Assembly: GCA_013400975.1 (NCBI GenBank)
Contig: WBMZ01011699.1
Coordinates: 62,001-126,000 of the forward strand
Reading direction: 5' to 3'
Length of the DNA stretch: 64,000 bases
From: Atrichornis clamosus
Lineage: Eukaryota; Chordata; Aves; Passeriformes; Menuridae
The translations under genes and the position numbers were made by a program. Under the pieces are notes generated by a model, which had not been told where the DNA came from, did no database searches, and saw only the letters and a list, made by a program, of their open reading frames with translations. Each line of letters opens with the position of its first letter. Positions within the stretch are counted from its first letter, which is position 1. Shown piece after piece: positions 13,301-24,300 of this stretch.

Positions 13301-16057
13301 GAACTGAACTCCTTACTTTGGAGGCAGAGTTCACTGATTTTGGATTATAGAAACCAATAGGTTAAGGACACACCCCCAAGCCCACATGAAATACAACAAC
13401 GAAGTGGCTGAGGTAAAAATGTTAAAATGCATGGTAAAATTTCCAAGCACAAATGAAGCTGGCAAAAACCCTTTTCCTGTTGGCATGAACTTAATAGCAT
13501 CAGGGGTCTTGGCAGTGAGTCACTGCCAACACTACTTTATTTCACACCCCAGTAAACCAAGTCAAGTCAAGTGAACATTGTCTAACAGATCTTACACAAG
13601 TGTCATAAGGTTTACATTACAGAAAGTTGACTAAAATTACTCTTACTCAGACAATAGGGTCTTATTCTTTTGCAGATGCAATACATTGAGACCAACTGGA
13701 AAAAACTTTGAAATTTTAGGTTATTCTCACTTTACTGCAAAGGATTTTTGCTAGGAAAAAGCTGACAAAAGTTTTTTTTATTTGGCAGGATCCTGCCTCC
13801 TCTTTTTTTCCACTTCAACAACTCACAATGTTTGAAATAATAAAGAAGCAGAGACCAAAGATTCAACTGAAAAAGATGGGGGAAAAAAAATGTTTTAATC
13901 CTCCTTTCACTGTTAAAATTGTTCCCTATTTAAAGTGAGCAGCAGTCAGAGCCATCATTGCCATGGATTTTATTTTTAAAGCCTACATTACTGCAAAGTT
14001 ACATTTGACTGGACTGTCTCCTGATTTATTGTACATTACATCACAGCCAGGGAACATCTGTGAGCTGTAATAAGAGACACAGTAAAAAAGCAACTTAGAG
14101 AAGTGCACTACTTTACCATAACTTGCAAACACCAACATGGTTTCTGGGTACTCTTGACTCACAAGTCAGGTCTGTTTGATTTATTAGCTTTAGCAGGATA
14201 GACAAATTTAAAATATTACATTACATCACCACTCAACATACTGCTATCATAGACAGCTCTTTTTCAAAATAAGAGTTCTGGGAGTATTCCACAGTTAGAG
14301 GTGAAGACATTTTCTAGTGATAATTTTTGGTACAAACCCCATATCCAAGGCATCACAAAGAGCACATATGATAGCAGCATTCTAACATAAAATAAGCAAA
14401 AGTGATTCAGCAAAGACGTTTTTCCTTTTGATAAAAAAGATTTTCCAAAGAAAGAAGCTGGACTAACTGCATTATTTATAAAAAGAGTTACTTCTGAGAA
14501 GCCTTAGGACTTCTCAGAAGCTTCTCCTATCGAGAGCTTTACAAGGCAATAGGAGACATGAAAGGAAGGAATTTAAAGGGGAAAAACATAAAGCAAGATA
14601 TCAAATGCTTGTTCCAATTAACCTTCAAATATTTAGTAACAGATTTTATCTTACTGCTGTTAATATTAAGAAGGCAAGCGATTCCATATTACTGAGCTGT
14701 GTAAGGTCACTAAAAAGTAAGTGTAATTGTATCCTCATGAACATTTGACATCTTGACAATGCCAGTTTTCACTATCTGACGGTATAATTCATAAAGCAGA
14801 AGAAAAATCTCTTCTAAAAAAAAAAATCTAAACAGCTCATGAGAAGGTATTGCTAAAAGGACATAAACTACACATAATTTATAGTGGCAGCTCACTGCAG
14901 CTGAAGTTGGCAGAAATTTATGACACTCCTGTCTTGACTGAGTAGTAGAGGTGTACATTCTCAAACATCAGACAGGAGTTGTTTAATTACTGATTGCAGT
15001 GATTGTGGGAGGTGCAGAAGTTAAAGGCACCAAGGGACTCTGTTCATGAAGAAATGCAAGCTATGTTCAACATTCAAACTGCTACTTAGTTAACTACACA
15101 ATGGAAATGAGACCATCAGCTCAAAACAATGTGGTGCTGGGCTATGACAACTTGATGAATGCAGACAGACATGCAAAACTGCAAGTGCAGCTGAACCTCA
15201 TCTACACCAGTAATTCCATTAAAATATTTTCTTTTGTCCCCAGTGTTGAAGTACCTGATTATACACCAAAGACACCTCCAAACTACCTCTACAGTCTTTT
15301 CCTCTCAGACAGAAGGTCTGAGGCAGAGGTGGGGAATAGAGCGTCTAACCCTCATCTCAACCAGACGGTCACTTGGAAGTTAGGAAACAACACAGAAATG
15401 TTGTTCAAAGATGACTCCTCGAATATCAAAGCAGAGGAAGCTTTCAGAAAAACCCAAGACCACAGCAATTCCTAGCCCTGTGAGACGGGGAAGGACAGGA
15501 GCTACACTTGTCTGAAGGCTTAAAAGCAACATCTTACTATTGCACATCTGGGTTTTTTCCCCCTGCTTTTTTCATCTGCCAAATCATGCATTTGGGATTC
15601 CACCACCACCCCTGCAAGTGTTGGTGCCCTCATCTGTAACTTAAAATAGCACAAGGCTGTGCAGAAAGTTTTGTTTGTTCAAAGTGCTAAGTATATAATC
15701 AGCTATCAGTACAAACACAACTGCTTAACAGGTATTTTGAAGGGTAAAAGTTCTTCAGTTTCACTTCACCATCCAAAGGAGGTGAGCAGTAGAGTCTGAA
15801 TATTGCTTGCTCACCTTTGGCAAAACCAAGAAAGGTCTGTCCTATAAAATTATGGCTTTCTAAAAGTAAAAAAGTTCACATCATATTCACATATTAAAAA
15901 AACCCCAACCAAAACATGACTAACATTTAAGTTAAAATAAAGCTCGCTCTAATATAGTACCTATGGACTGTTTGAATTACTATTTTACCTTGTGAACTAA
16001 ACCCAGTATTGTATTACATTGATCAAAGAGTACTTGCACACACTTCATACCACTTAC
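10317..16057 (-). other. Intron 3 (5,741 bp)
   Basis: GT-AG intron between exons 3 and 4. It contains homopolymer A runs (for example near 12134-12148) and a pair of adjacent inverted repeats at 14.49-14.56 kb. The open frames, including a 124-codon one on the plus strand at 15101-15475, resemble no protein I know and show no codon structure. Confidence 0.85.
14491..14556. repeat. Two adjacent inverted repeats (hairpins) in intron 3
   Basis: CTTCTGAGAAG at 14491-14501 is the exact reverse complement of CTTCTCAGAAG at 14510-14520, leaving an 8-base loop. Three bases later TCTCCTAT (14523-14530) pairs with ATAGGAGA (14549-14556) across an 18-base loop. Both stems are perfect but too short for a microRNA precursor. 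No function can be assigned. Confidence 0.8.
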
Positions 16058-16146
16058 CTCTAGCTCTACTGATCTCCTGAACTGAACTCTGAGCACTTCT
16101 CTGATGGATTCACTGACATTTCGCAGAACAGCTCTTCGGGCCAGCA
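16058..16146 (-). CDS. KIAA1549L: Exon 3: start of the conserved extracellular block
   Basis: An 89 bp exon with acceptor TTTCTAG and donor GAG followed by GTAAGTGG. It enters in phase 1 and leaves in phase 0, encoding 30 residues with the split first codon. It begins VLARRAV, the family sequence that directly follows PYVCDITVPDAYL, and ends RRSVELE. One N-glycosylation sequon (NVS) is present. The middle (around NVSESIREVLR) is the part that looks most different from human KIAA1549 as I remember it, one of the reasons for choosing the KIAA1549L paralogue. The intron to exon 2 is 1,484 bp. Confidence 0.9.
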
Positions 16147-17630
16147 CTAGAAATTAATGTCAGTCAGTAAACACATTTTAGCTTCAACTCTTGGGTTTTG
16201 ATTCAAAGCTGCATTTTAAATTGTGCAATGCATGGAAAAGCAGGCAGTGAGATCAACTGCATCAAACAGGTAAGATGAACAAGGACACAGGTAAAGGTGC
16301 GACTGTATCCTAAAAAGTGACTGTACATTAAGTATAAGGAACTACATGTTGTTTTTTTTTTTTGTTTTTCCATATCTAATGTCGTTAGCATTCTAATAAA
16401 AGAATCTTCTAAAGAGCCACTGAGGCATTCAAATGGGATCTGAAAGTAGGAGCATATTTTGTCTAACTCGTGAACAATGAATCTGCTGTCATAATGCAAA
16501 AGTTTTGTAGGCAACACGTGGAATGCAGATAAGGTCAGAAAAAAACCACATAAAATATGAATCTAGTTTTGTCTTAAATAAAAAGTAAGCAAACACAACA
16601 TTAATTAATGAAAGGGATATCCATAGAGTAAGAAACAGCTTTAAAATCCCCACATCCCAATGGATGTCACGTCTGTTACAGTCACACTTGACACTGTGAC
16701 CATGGGTTAAGGAAACAAAAGTGTTGTGTTGTCATCCTGCATTTACTTTCCATCAGTAATTTGCCTACAGAACTACTCAAGTTACAGGTTTAAAAAAAGT
16801 CTTACTCATTGCTAGCAGAGCCAAATAACCTACACATCTGGAAGATGAGATTATGCTCATTCTGCTTTACTGATTACAACTAAATCTTAAGGGTAAAATA
16901 TGTTGCTTACCATGAAAATGCAGCACTTCTGCAGCTGCCCCGGATTAGTTTGCTGGTATTGTTTTGTTAACAAGTTAGGAAGAGGTAGGGAAACACCAGA
17001 AAAGCAAACACTGATGCTAAGACAATTAATTTTGAAACACACTAATGTCACTTTTTCTGGTTACAAACACACCAAATTCAATTGAAAGTAAGTACAGGAG
17101 GAGGTAAGATACAAACATAAGCTAGTAAGGTAAAATTATAAAAATGGTAGCAAAACCCAAACGTTTTTTAAACCCAGTTTTCCTCTTGTGTATTACAACA
17201 TTACCTCACATGCAGGTGGTTTTTTTATAAACAGCAGCAACAACTGAAAGGAGAAACTTACTCAGTCAGAACATTTAACAGTTTGGCAGAGCAGTACCAT
17301 GACAGTAACATTCATTTACAGCTGATGAAGTGATAAAGCAGCCTCTAACTCAGCACACTTGTACATACACAGCAGCAATTTTCTAGGAGACAGCTTCATT
17401 CTCTGTGCAGTGTAACATTTGTAACTTGCTATCACAATGGACTTAGTTCAAGCGAATGTATTATTTTTAAGAGTAAATGCTAAATCAATGCTTTTACAGC
17501 TCTTTGTCTAAATTTATGCCATATTTTTTTAAAGGTTCACTTAGTTAATTCAAAATCTGCCATTTAGCTAGGGGGTCACACTACAGCGGCTTCCAAAAAA
17601 ACCAAAATAAAAATGTTGGGAGTATCTTAC
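16147..17630 (-). other. Intron 2 (1,484 bp)
   Basis: GT-AG intron between exon 2 and exon 3, AT-rich, with a T run near 16350. A 104-codon minus-strand open frame at 16203-16517 is in intron sequence and resembles nothing known. No repeats recognised. Confidence 0.85.
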
Positions 17631-20309
17631 CTGCAGTGACTAAGTAAGCATCAGGAACGGTGATGTCGCAGACATATGGCTGCCTGGTGGTAGTCATGGC
17701 AGAAGTTACAGCCACCAGTTCAGACGGAGTAGTGGTCGCCAGAGGGGTGGAGGAGAATGTCCCCGGGCTGCCCATAGCACTGGGGACAGTGGTGGAAGGA
17801 GCCGACGGTTCAGTGCCAGCAGTTACACTGCTTCCTGATGGAACTTCATATCCAGGGGGAGGGCTAGTAGTTGGGGGAAATTGTGTGGGAGCAAACAACG
17901 TGGTCACAGACAGAGATGCTGTAGGAAAGGGCATCACGGTGATGGTGTCGGCATCTGATGTGAAGTTGTCAGGGTCTGTGGGAGGAAAGGCTGTGGGAGC
18001 ACTGCCCGTGCTGCGGGATGTTAAAAGCAGCGTGGGGTTAACTGTAGCACCAATATCCTCATCAGAACCCAGAGCAGTTGAAAGTAGAGATGAAGATACA
18101 TTTAAGACAGGACTTGCTGGAAAGGTAGTAAACGAAGAGATCAGATTTGTTTCACTGAGCAAGATGCTGCTGGTAACAGACTGGGTGTCGGAAGTGGGCA
18201 GCACCAGGGTAGGAACCACAGAGTGAGAGGTGGAGAGTGAAGGCTCCAACTGAGAGGTAGCTCCTGTGGCAGCTGAGGTAAACACAACTTCAGAGCCCAC
18301 TGGCAGTACCGAGGGTGCTTCCAGAAGCACAGATGATTCCAAGTGAAAATCTGATGATGGCATTATTTCAGGTACATGTGCATCTGGAAGGGATGATGCA
18401 TTTGAATGAAAGTGTGATGTTTGGCCAAGATGTAACTGAGAAACCTCGGTGTCAGTGGCAGATCTGACAGTAGTAGCTAAATCCCAGCTGGTAACATCCT
18501 CAGAAAGTACTGATGTCCCAGTCAACAAGGTCTGAGGTAAGAGTGTTGATAAATCACTTTGCATGACAGAGTAAGAATTTAGCATGGTCAGTGATAAAGA
18601 CAAGTAGCTAGATTCAATAAGAAATGGCATTGATAAAAGATTGGATGGAAAATCTGAAATACTTGAAGAAAGTTCCTCCCTTGTAGATGTCTTATCAAGC
18701 AAAACCACAGATTCTGATGGCATTAATTCTGGCATTTCCAGCAAGGTTGTCTGACTGATTGCAGATGATGCTACTGGCTCACTCGGGATGATGGTAGACT
18801 CAAACAGAACGGTGGCACCACCAGGAAGTTCTACATGAGTGTCCGGTGTCAACAAAACAGTTTCCAGAACAGGGAGGGTCTGGGAAACAGAGATGTTCAG
18901 TGATGTTCCCCCAGGGAGCTGATGATAAGAAGGAGATATTGTTATAGGTGTTCTCGTGTCTATAGTGCTTAATAAAAACATGCTTGATTCAGGGATTTCT
19001 GCAAATCTTGAAGACAATGAAACAACTGGTCTTGATGGAAAAGAAGTATCAAAAATCTCAGGGGTAGGTTCCTCTAACTCATAGCCCTCAGTAATTATAG
19101 TTGTAAATGGAGCTATGCCTTGTACTTCAGAGGCTTTGATGGACAAAGTTTCAACATAATCGCCTGAGCCCACATCGTGTTCTGGGGAAAAGCCTGCTTC
19201 TGGCAGAAGTGAAACTGAGTCACAATACAGACAGTAACTGTATGATCTCGTGAAAGGCACTGGACTCTTGAGCTCACTGACAAGCTCTGATTGACTTGGT
19301 ATTTCTGAACCAGCAGGCAAATTTGGTGCTGTAGTGGAGAATTCACGTGTAAACAGGCTGGCATTAAGAACAGTATTAGAGTTCATGGAAATGGCAGCTG
19401 AATTAAGCAGGAAAGACACAAGTGGAAGACTAATAGCAGGCTCAGCTCTGGCTGCTGAAGCTGGTGTGGCCCAGGGAATGCTTGGAGTGGGGTAGGTCCT
19501 TCGACTGAGAGATTCCGCTGCCGTGCTGCTCACATTGGTGTAAACATCACCATACAGGTCTGCACTTTGTGCTGTGGCATCTGGGGTCACAGGGCTGGCG
19601 TCACCAAGCAGCTTGAGATGAAGAGGAGATCCCGCTGAAGCAGCCCCAAAAGGCAGAGCTGTTAAACTTGCATTAACATTTTCCTGTGCCACAACTCCCG
19701 TCTCTGAAGGAATGGGAGTGAAATGAACAGCTGTATTTGGGGGGTACAACCGCAAGTCTCTGCTTGCTGTTAGCATTTCACGATCTGGTACAAAAGGCTG
19801 GAGTTCTGTAAGAGTGGAACTGCGTTCAGGAACAGTGCTCAACGGAGCCTTCTGCTGTGCTGTTTCTGAGATATCATATGGTGAAGAAAGGACAGATAAT
19901 GAAGGTGTTAGCAACACAGTTTCTAACATTTCTCTTGATGGCTCTACTGTATTAACTGAGTGATGATCTGTTAAAACTGCAAAAGACTTCAGTGGAGGAG
20001 TCGACTGTGCCTTTGAAAAGGAGCTAATAAATTCATCATCACTTAAGAATGCTTCATTGCTTGTTACTGAGACTTCTACCAACGGTGTACTTCTCCCTTC
20101 TGAAATCCTGGATATTTCTTCTTGGCTAAGTAAAGTCCCATCAAAGGAAGTGGTAACTGAAGATAAAACTGTTTGAAGGGAATTACTTTCTTGGGATTCC
20201 AAAGTACTTTTTGCTAAGGCTGTTTGTGTCCTGCTGCCTGATATGCTTTCATGCACCTTTAAGTCCATTGAGAAAAAGGAAAAATTCTGCTGTTCCAAGG
20301 ACCTCTCAT
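17631..20309 (-). CDS. KIAA1549L: Exon 2: giant exon for the mucin-like ectodomain
   Basis: This 2,679 bp exon has no stop in its frame. The acceptor is a CT-rich tract followed by TTTATTTAG; the donor reads CTGCAG then GTAAGA. It enters and leaves in phase 1, so it carries 892 whole codons plus split codons at both ends. The product is dominated by Ser, Thr, Pro, Val and Leu with scattered Glu and Asp, typical of a heavily O-glycosylated stalk. I see at least eight N-glycosylation sequons (for example NFS, NAS, NIS, NVS, NFT). Cysteine is almost absent: one CLYC pair near the middle and one in the PYVCDITVPDAYL motif at the end, which is the family landmark leading into the conserved domain. 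No hydrophobic membrane segment lies inside the exon. A large first mucin-like exon is normal for this family. Confidence 0.93.
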
Positions 20310-20317
20310 CTAAATAA

Positions 20318-20343
<26 letters not shown>
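20318..20343 (-). repeat. (CT)13 microsatellite forming the exon 2 polypyrimidine tract
   Basis: A pure AG dinucleotide run on the plus strand reads as CT on the gene strand and ends only eight bases before the exon 2 boundary (TTTATTTAG). It therefore serves as, or overlaps, the polypyrimidine tract for the largest coding exon of the gene. Such runs vary in length between individuals, which could affect acceptor strength. Confidence 0.92.
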
Positions 20344-20348
<5 letters not shown>

Positions 20349-23300
20349 CAAAAGCCAAAACACAACAGATCAGCACAAGTAGTAAGATCGCTATGAGCAA
20401 ACTTCACAGAGAGTATTTCTGGAGACAACTGCCCAGAATTCAAGGGCAAAGACAAAGCCTCCCAGTAAATAAAAAACCTCCACAAGCAAGTCAACACAAA
20501 TAGCAAGACTTCCTGGGAAACTCCATTCCTTGGAAATGAGCAGGACAGCACAAGCTCCCCTCACTGCAGTGACTCATCTCTCTACAGCAGTGCTCCAGTG
20601 AGCCCTATGGAGGGGCAGAAAGTGGCTCCCTCTTACCTGTGCAAGGCTACACTGCATGGCAGACAATGGTCTCACAAAGTAAACATACCAAAAAGGGTAC
20701 CATGGAACAATGCAGGGAAAAATGTTATGTAATTTTATGTTTTCTGCTTTCCTTTAGTATCACTTAATTTCCTCCAGCTTTATTATTTCTTCATATTAAG
20801 GTCACTAGGAGATCTACTCTGTTTCATGGACCAGATCCTCCCTCTCATATCACAAATGAGTGACACTCAGGAGAGATGAAGAGGGATTCCCTTTACATAA
20901 GGCAAATGTGGACCTGGTATCAACTACAAGAATTTGCTAAGTAACATGTTATGTTCACAATGTCCACCATTCATCTGAAGTCTGGCCTGTTAGCAGTCAG
21001 TGACAGATTGCTTCATTACACAGTTGCCATCTTTATTCACAACCCTCTACAGGACTGCTCTCTTTAGAGGCCACCTGTAATAAAACTTTCACTGCTCCAG
21101 TTTGCAGAGTTCAAGTATTAATGGCCAGGTTCAAACACAAAGGAGAAAAAGCTAAGAATTCACCACGTATTTTAAAAAACAAAATACTCTCCTGTCTCAC
21201 AAAAGTGTTCTTGGGTTACAGAGATCTGTACATAATATTTTCCAACCACAGATGGGTTTTGCAGAGAAAAGGTTGATTATTGCTTGAGTACTTTTCTGAA
21301 ACATCAAGACTGGATTAATATCATTCAGAGCTGAATCATTAAAGGAAATCACAAAAAATTGCCGCAGAATATTTTTCAACATACACACAAAGGGTTCATC
21401 CTCCAGTTATCTATCACTCTTGATCATCCTATTTGCATGTGGGAGGGTCCAGGCAGTGCTGCTGGAGTCTACTGGCAACACACATTAACAAGGCTGGGTG
21501 GGCAAGAATCACATCCAGTTACACCACCAGGGACCAGTTTAAAATAAAAACAAGCATACGCCGTACAGAGTGCTGGACAAATGATACAGTACACAGCTCA
21601 ATTACATCTGTAACTCTTTAGAGGATGCCCTGAACTCAGTAATCCATGGAAGGTCTGGCAGGAATAGCTCACCTATGTTTCCCCACCGTTATCAGTATAA
21701 CACCACTTTGCAAAGGTGATAAACTGCTGTATTTATCCCTGTCCAGGGTCTGTTTGCTAAACTCCTTGGCACCACTTTTCAAGTGCTGACACACTGACTT
21801 GATAAATTTTGAAGGTGCTGATCTGAAAAGCACAATTATGAGAATTAACACACAGCGCCAATACTACTGTACCACTAATCACACCCCACCAAATGAGTGC
21901 TCTGACTATATTCTTTATTTTACAGATTCCATGCACAATGTTTTGCATCATAGCAGATATTACTCCCTCAAGCAGTCCCAATCCATTTTTTCCTCCTAAA
22001 ACTCACTGTAGGCATTACCACTTTTATGATGCTTCGTTATGATATGATAAAATACACTGTCTTACAAAGCTCTCAAGTGAAGAAAAAAAAGAAAAGACTC
22101 TCTTGTAAAAGCTATGTAAGACAAATACACAAGTTCATCCTCAACCTCTTCAACAGATGTTTGAACACAACACAGTGCAGAACAGTGCAGCCACCATGGA
22201 ATAACAGCTTTCATAAGGAGTTAAAATGAATTAACAAAGCAGTTTCTAGGAAGCACAGAACCAAAATGAACCCTGAGCCAGTTCCACTTGCTGACCAAAA
22301 CCTTCTCAATGTTTTTCACATTGCTAGAAGCCTCCCTGGCCTCGCTCCTTTCTTTGACTTACACTTCCAACCTTTACTTTTCTCTTTGTCACATTTTAAG
22401 TAAGCAGTGAGTTACTGAAGGAAAAGACTTACAAGGCTATGAAAAAAACCACATGCACACACAGTTCCTTTTAGACAGCCGTGTAAAATCCTGCCCACCT
22501 TGGTCACACTTTGGCCACCTAGCCCTTGCTTACAGTGAATTCCACATTGCAGACAAACAGTCACAGAGAAAGTATTTCTTGTTCATCACAGCTTCACGTT
22601 GTAAATCCCTACAGCAGTACACAAGGCAGCTGTGTTAGCTTCAACATAATAAGCATGGTAAACGTGAAGGTGACAGAGCTGACAGTTAATATAATCAAGC
22701 AGAGGTGAATACTAATTAGTAACTGCAATTTTGATCATGTGTCTCCACAAACCTTTGACTCAAAGCTAGAGGTGATTCCACAAAAACAACTCTACTGCCC
22801 ATACATGCCTATCCTGCATATCATCTTCTTCCTTCACCCATTGAGAGCCCCTTTTACCTTTGTTCAACTTGACAGGGGAGCTGTCACATGCAAAGATCCT
22901 GCTGGAAGTGAATACATGTCACAGAAAACATGCTCTGAAGAGTTAAGTGTACACCCCTAAGCTGTCCAACAGATATACAGAACAGGCAAGGCCAACCTTG
23001 GTTTTAAATTTAGAACAGGATTTTTAATTTTTTTTTTTTTTTTTACAATTTGATAATATATTTTTCCTTGAAAGGCAAAGTAATAGTAAATAACAATTTC
23101 ATCATACACTTGTGCCTGGCCTCTAAAGAATCTTGCCACTGATGCCAGGAAGGAAAGAACAGAACTTCTGAAATTAATGTTTCCTTTTTTGAAGGAAAAC
23201 ACACTGTGTCTTGAAAAAGTTACAAACTACACGACAAAGTAAGAGCAGTGTTACTTGAGGTAAGTGGAATGGGAAAAATTCACCTATGCATACAGAATTT

Positions 23301-23460
23301 TGAAACAACTCACCAGCAAGTTCATGAGTCAATGTTCCACGCTATTTGCTTTGCTTAGTGTTTTAGAAGCAGGGAGCATTAGTGATACGCCATTAATAAT
23401 ACAAATTAGTGTTTTCTGTCATCTCCAGAGAACACTGTACCACTTGAACAGCGCTTGTCA
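20344..23460. other. Intron 1, segment with no recognised element
   Basis: AT-rich sequence with only short chance open frames. A 17-base T run is at 23028-23044. No CR1, RNA gene or exon seen. Confidence 0.6.
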
Positions 23461-24300
23461 GAACTGAGCGTGCCTCTCACAGACAGCAGATGGGACGCGT
23501 GGCAGATGTGTTTGGGAGCAGCCAGACAGCCCACAAAGAGGCAGGAAAAGCAAAGGAAAAAGGGAAGGAGGAGCAGGCACACCACGGCATGACAATCGCC
23601 CTCATCAGTGCAGAGTGGCCGATCTGCCTGTACCGTGGGACAAAGGAAGCAGACAGACTGCACATGTTCTGGTGCATCTCAGTGCCACGACTGCACAAAG
23701 CTATTGATGAATATCAGCGCTGACTTGTTTGTTTGCACAGCTGTTACTGCTGGGTGACGCTTTCCCCGTTCTGCCGTTGAGAGGACACCGCGACAGGCTC
23801 ACAGCAGACAAGCCAAACTCCACCAGGCTGATGACATTATGAAATAGAATGGATAGCTTAGGGAACAAAGCTGTGATCCCAAGCTACAGCAAAGGGGAGG
23901 AAAGGCGAGCATCAGTGGCAGGGGCCGCAGGAGTCACAGATGGCACCAGTACAATGCCGCAGCTCAGCCAACGACATTCGGACACGGGAGGAGCGGTAAC
24001 GTAGGAAATGAGCTGGTGGCCTTGGGGTGACAAACCCTCCGCTGCCCCTCACAACTGGTAGGAGTCAGAAGCAGCTCACAAGCCATGAAACCTGTCACTG
24101 AACAGTGCGACCCCTTTAACTGCCGAATCCGTATTTACAGAAGCACAGCCGTGTCCCCCTAACGCCGCTGCAGACTGGTGTGAATTCAGGAAGCACTGCA
24201 CTTTCTCACGACTACAGCACAGGACTGCTGCAGTCTGCAGACTTCTTTGGTGACAAAAATATACCACGCCTGCTTGCCAGAACACTACGCATGTTCATAA
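23461..24300. promoter_or_regulatory. CpG-enriched, higher-GC intronic segment, possible regulatory element
   Basis: I count 32 CpG dinucleotides in these 840 bases, against only a handful per kilobase in the neighbouring intron, and the GC content is visibly higher. No CR1 or other known repeat explains it. Open frames here (for example minus 23406-23663, which starts with a hydrophobic stretch after residue 25) do not match the family. It could be an internal promoter, an alternative first exon or an enhancer, or simply an old GC-rich insertion. It is weaker than a classical CpG island. Confidence 0.35.

Larger units (their letters stand above)
440..20309 (-). other. KIAA1549L: KIAA1549-family gene, partial (exons 2-7), probably KIAA1549L
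   Basis: Six exons on the minus strand join in frame through GT-AG introns into about 1,106 codons. The family is recognised from the chain of conserved blocks ending exon 2 (PYVCDITVPDAYL) and continuing through LVTSGPFVYTAI, NRFQVQT, VLQFVP, GFCNFSQRIEKGL, GFLNGSEVSE, LRNLSVVEFSFYLG and SSWVRT. Known family members are large type I membrane glycoproteins of poorly understood function; human KIAA1549 is known from BRAF fusions and retinal disease. I prefer the paralogue KIAA1549L because exons 3 and 4 match remembered human KIAA1549 only moderately, less than expected for a bird orthologue. That choice rests on memory, not an alignment. Exon 1 and the transmembrane and cytoplasmic exons are outside the window. 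Family assignment is about 0.95 sure, the paralogue about 0.65. Confidence 0.9.

Noticed and set aside
15101..15475. 124-codon plus-strand open frame in intron 3
   Set aside because: It lies inside an intron whose flanking exons join in phase, on the opposite strand, and matches no known protein.
17660..18226. 188-codon open frame on the plus strand opposite exon 2
   Set aside because: It is the antisense shadow of the Ser/Thr/Val-rich coding exon; its sequence resembles no known protein.
20310..20400. A 30-residue very hydrophobic stretch read in frame directly upstream of exon 2, like a signal peptide or membrane anchor
   Set aside because: It begins at a TTG with an in-frame stop just before it, and its Leu/Ser repeats are only the translation of the intronic CT tract. 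The acceptor AG lies between it and the conserved exon.
23406..23663. Minus-strand 85-codon frame with a hydrophobic stretch in the CpG-enriched segment, considered as a signal-peptide exon 1
   Set aside because: The hydrophobic part follows about 25 polar, cysteine-rich residues, and I could not find a convincing phase-1 donor joining it to exon 2. It is kept only as part of the regulatory candidate.
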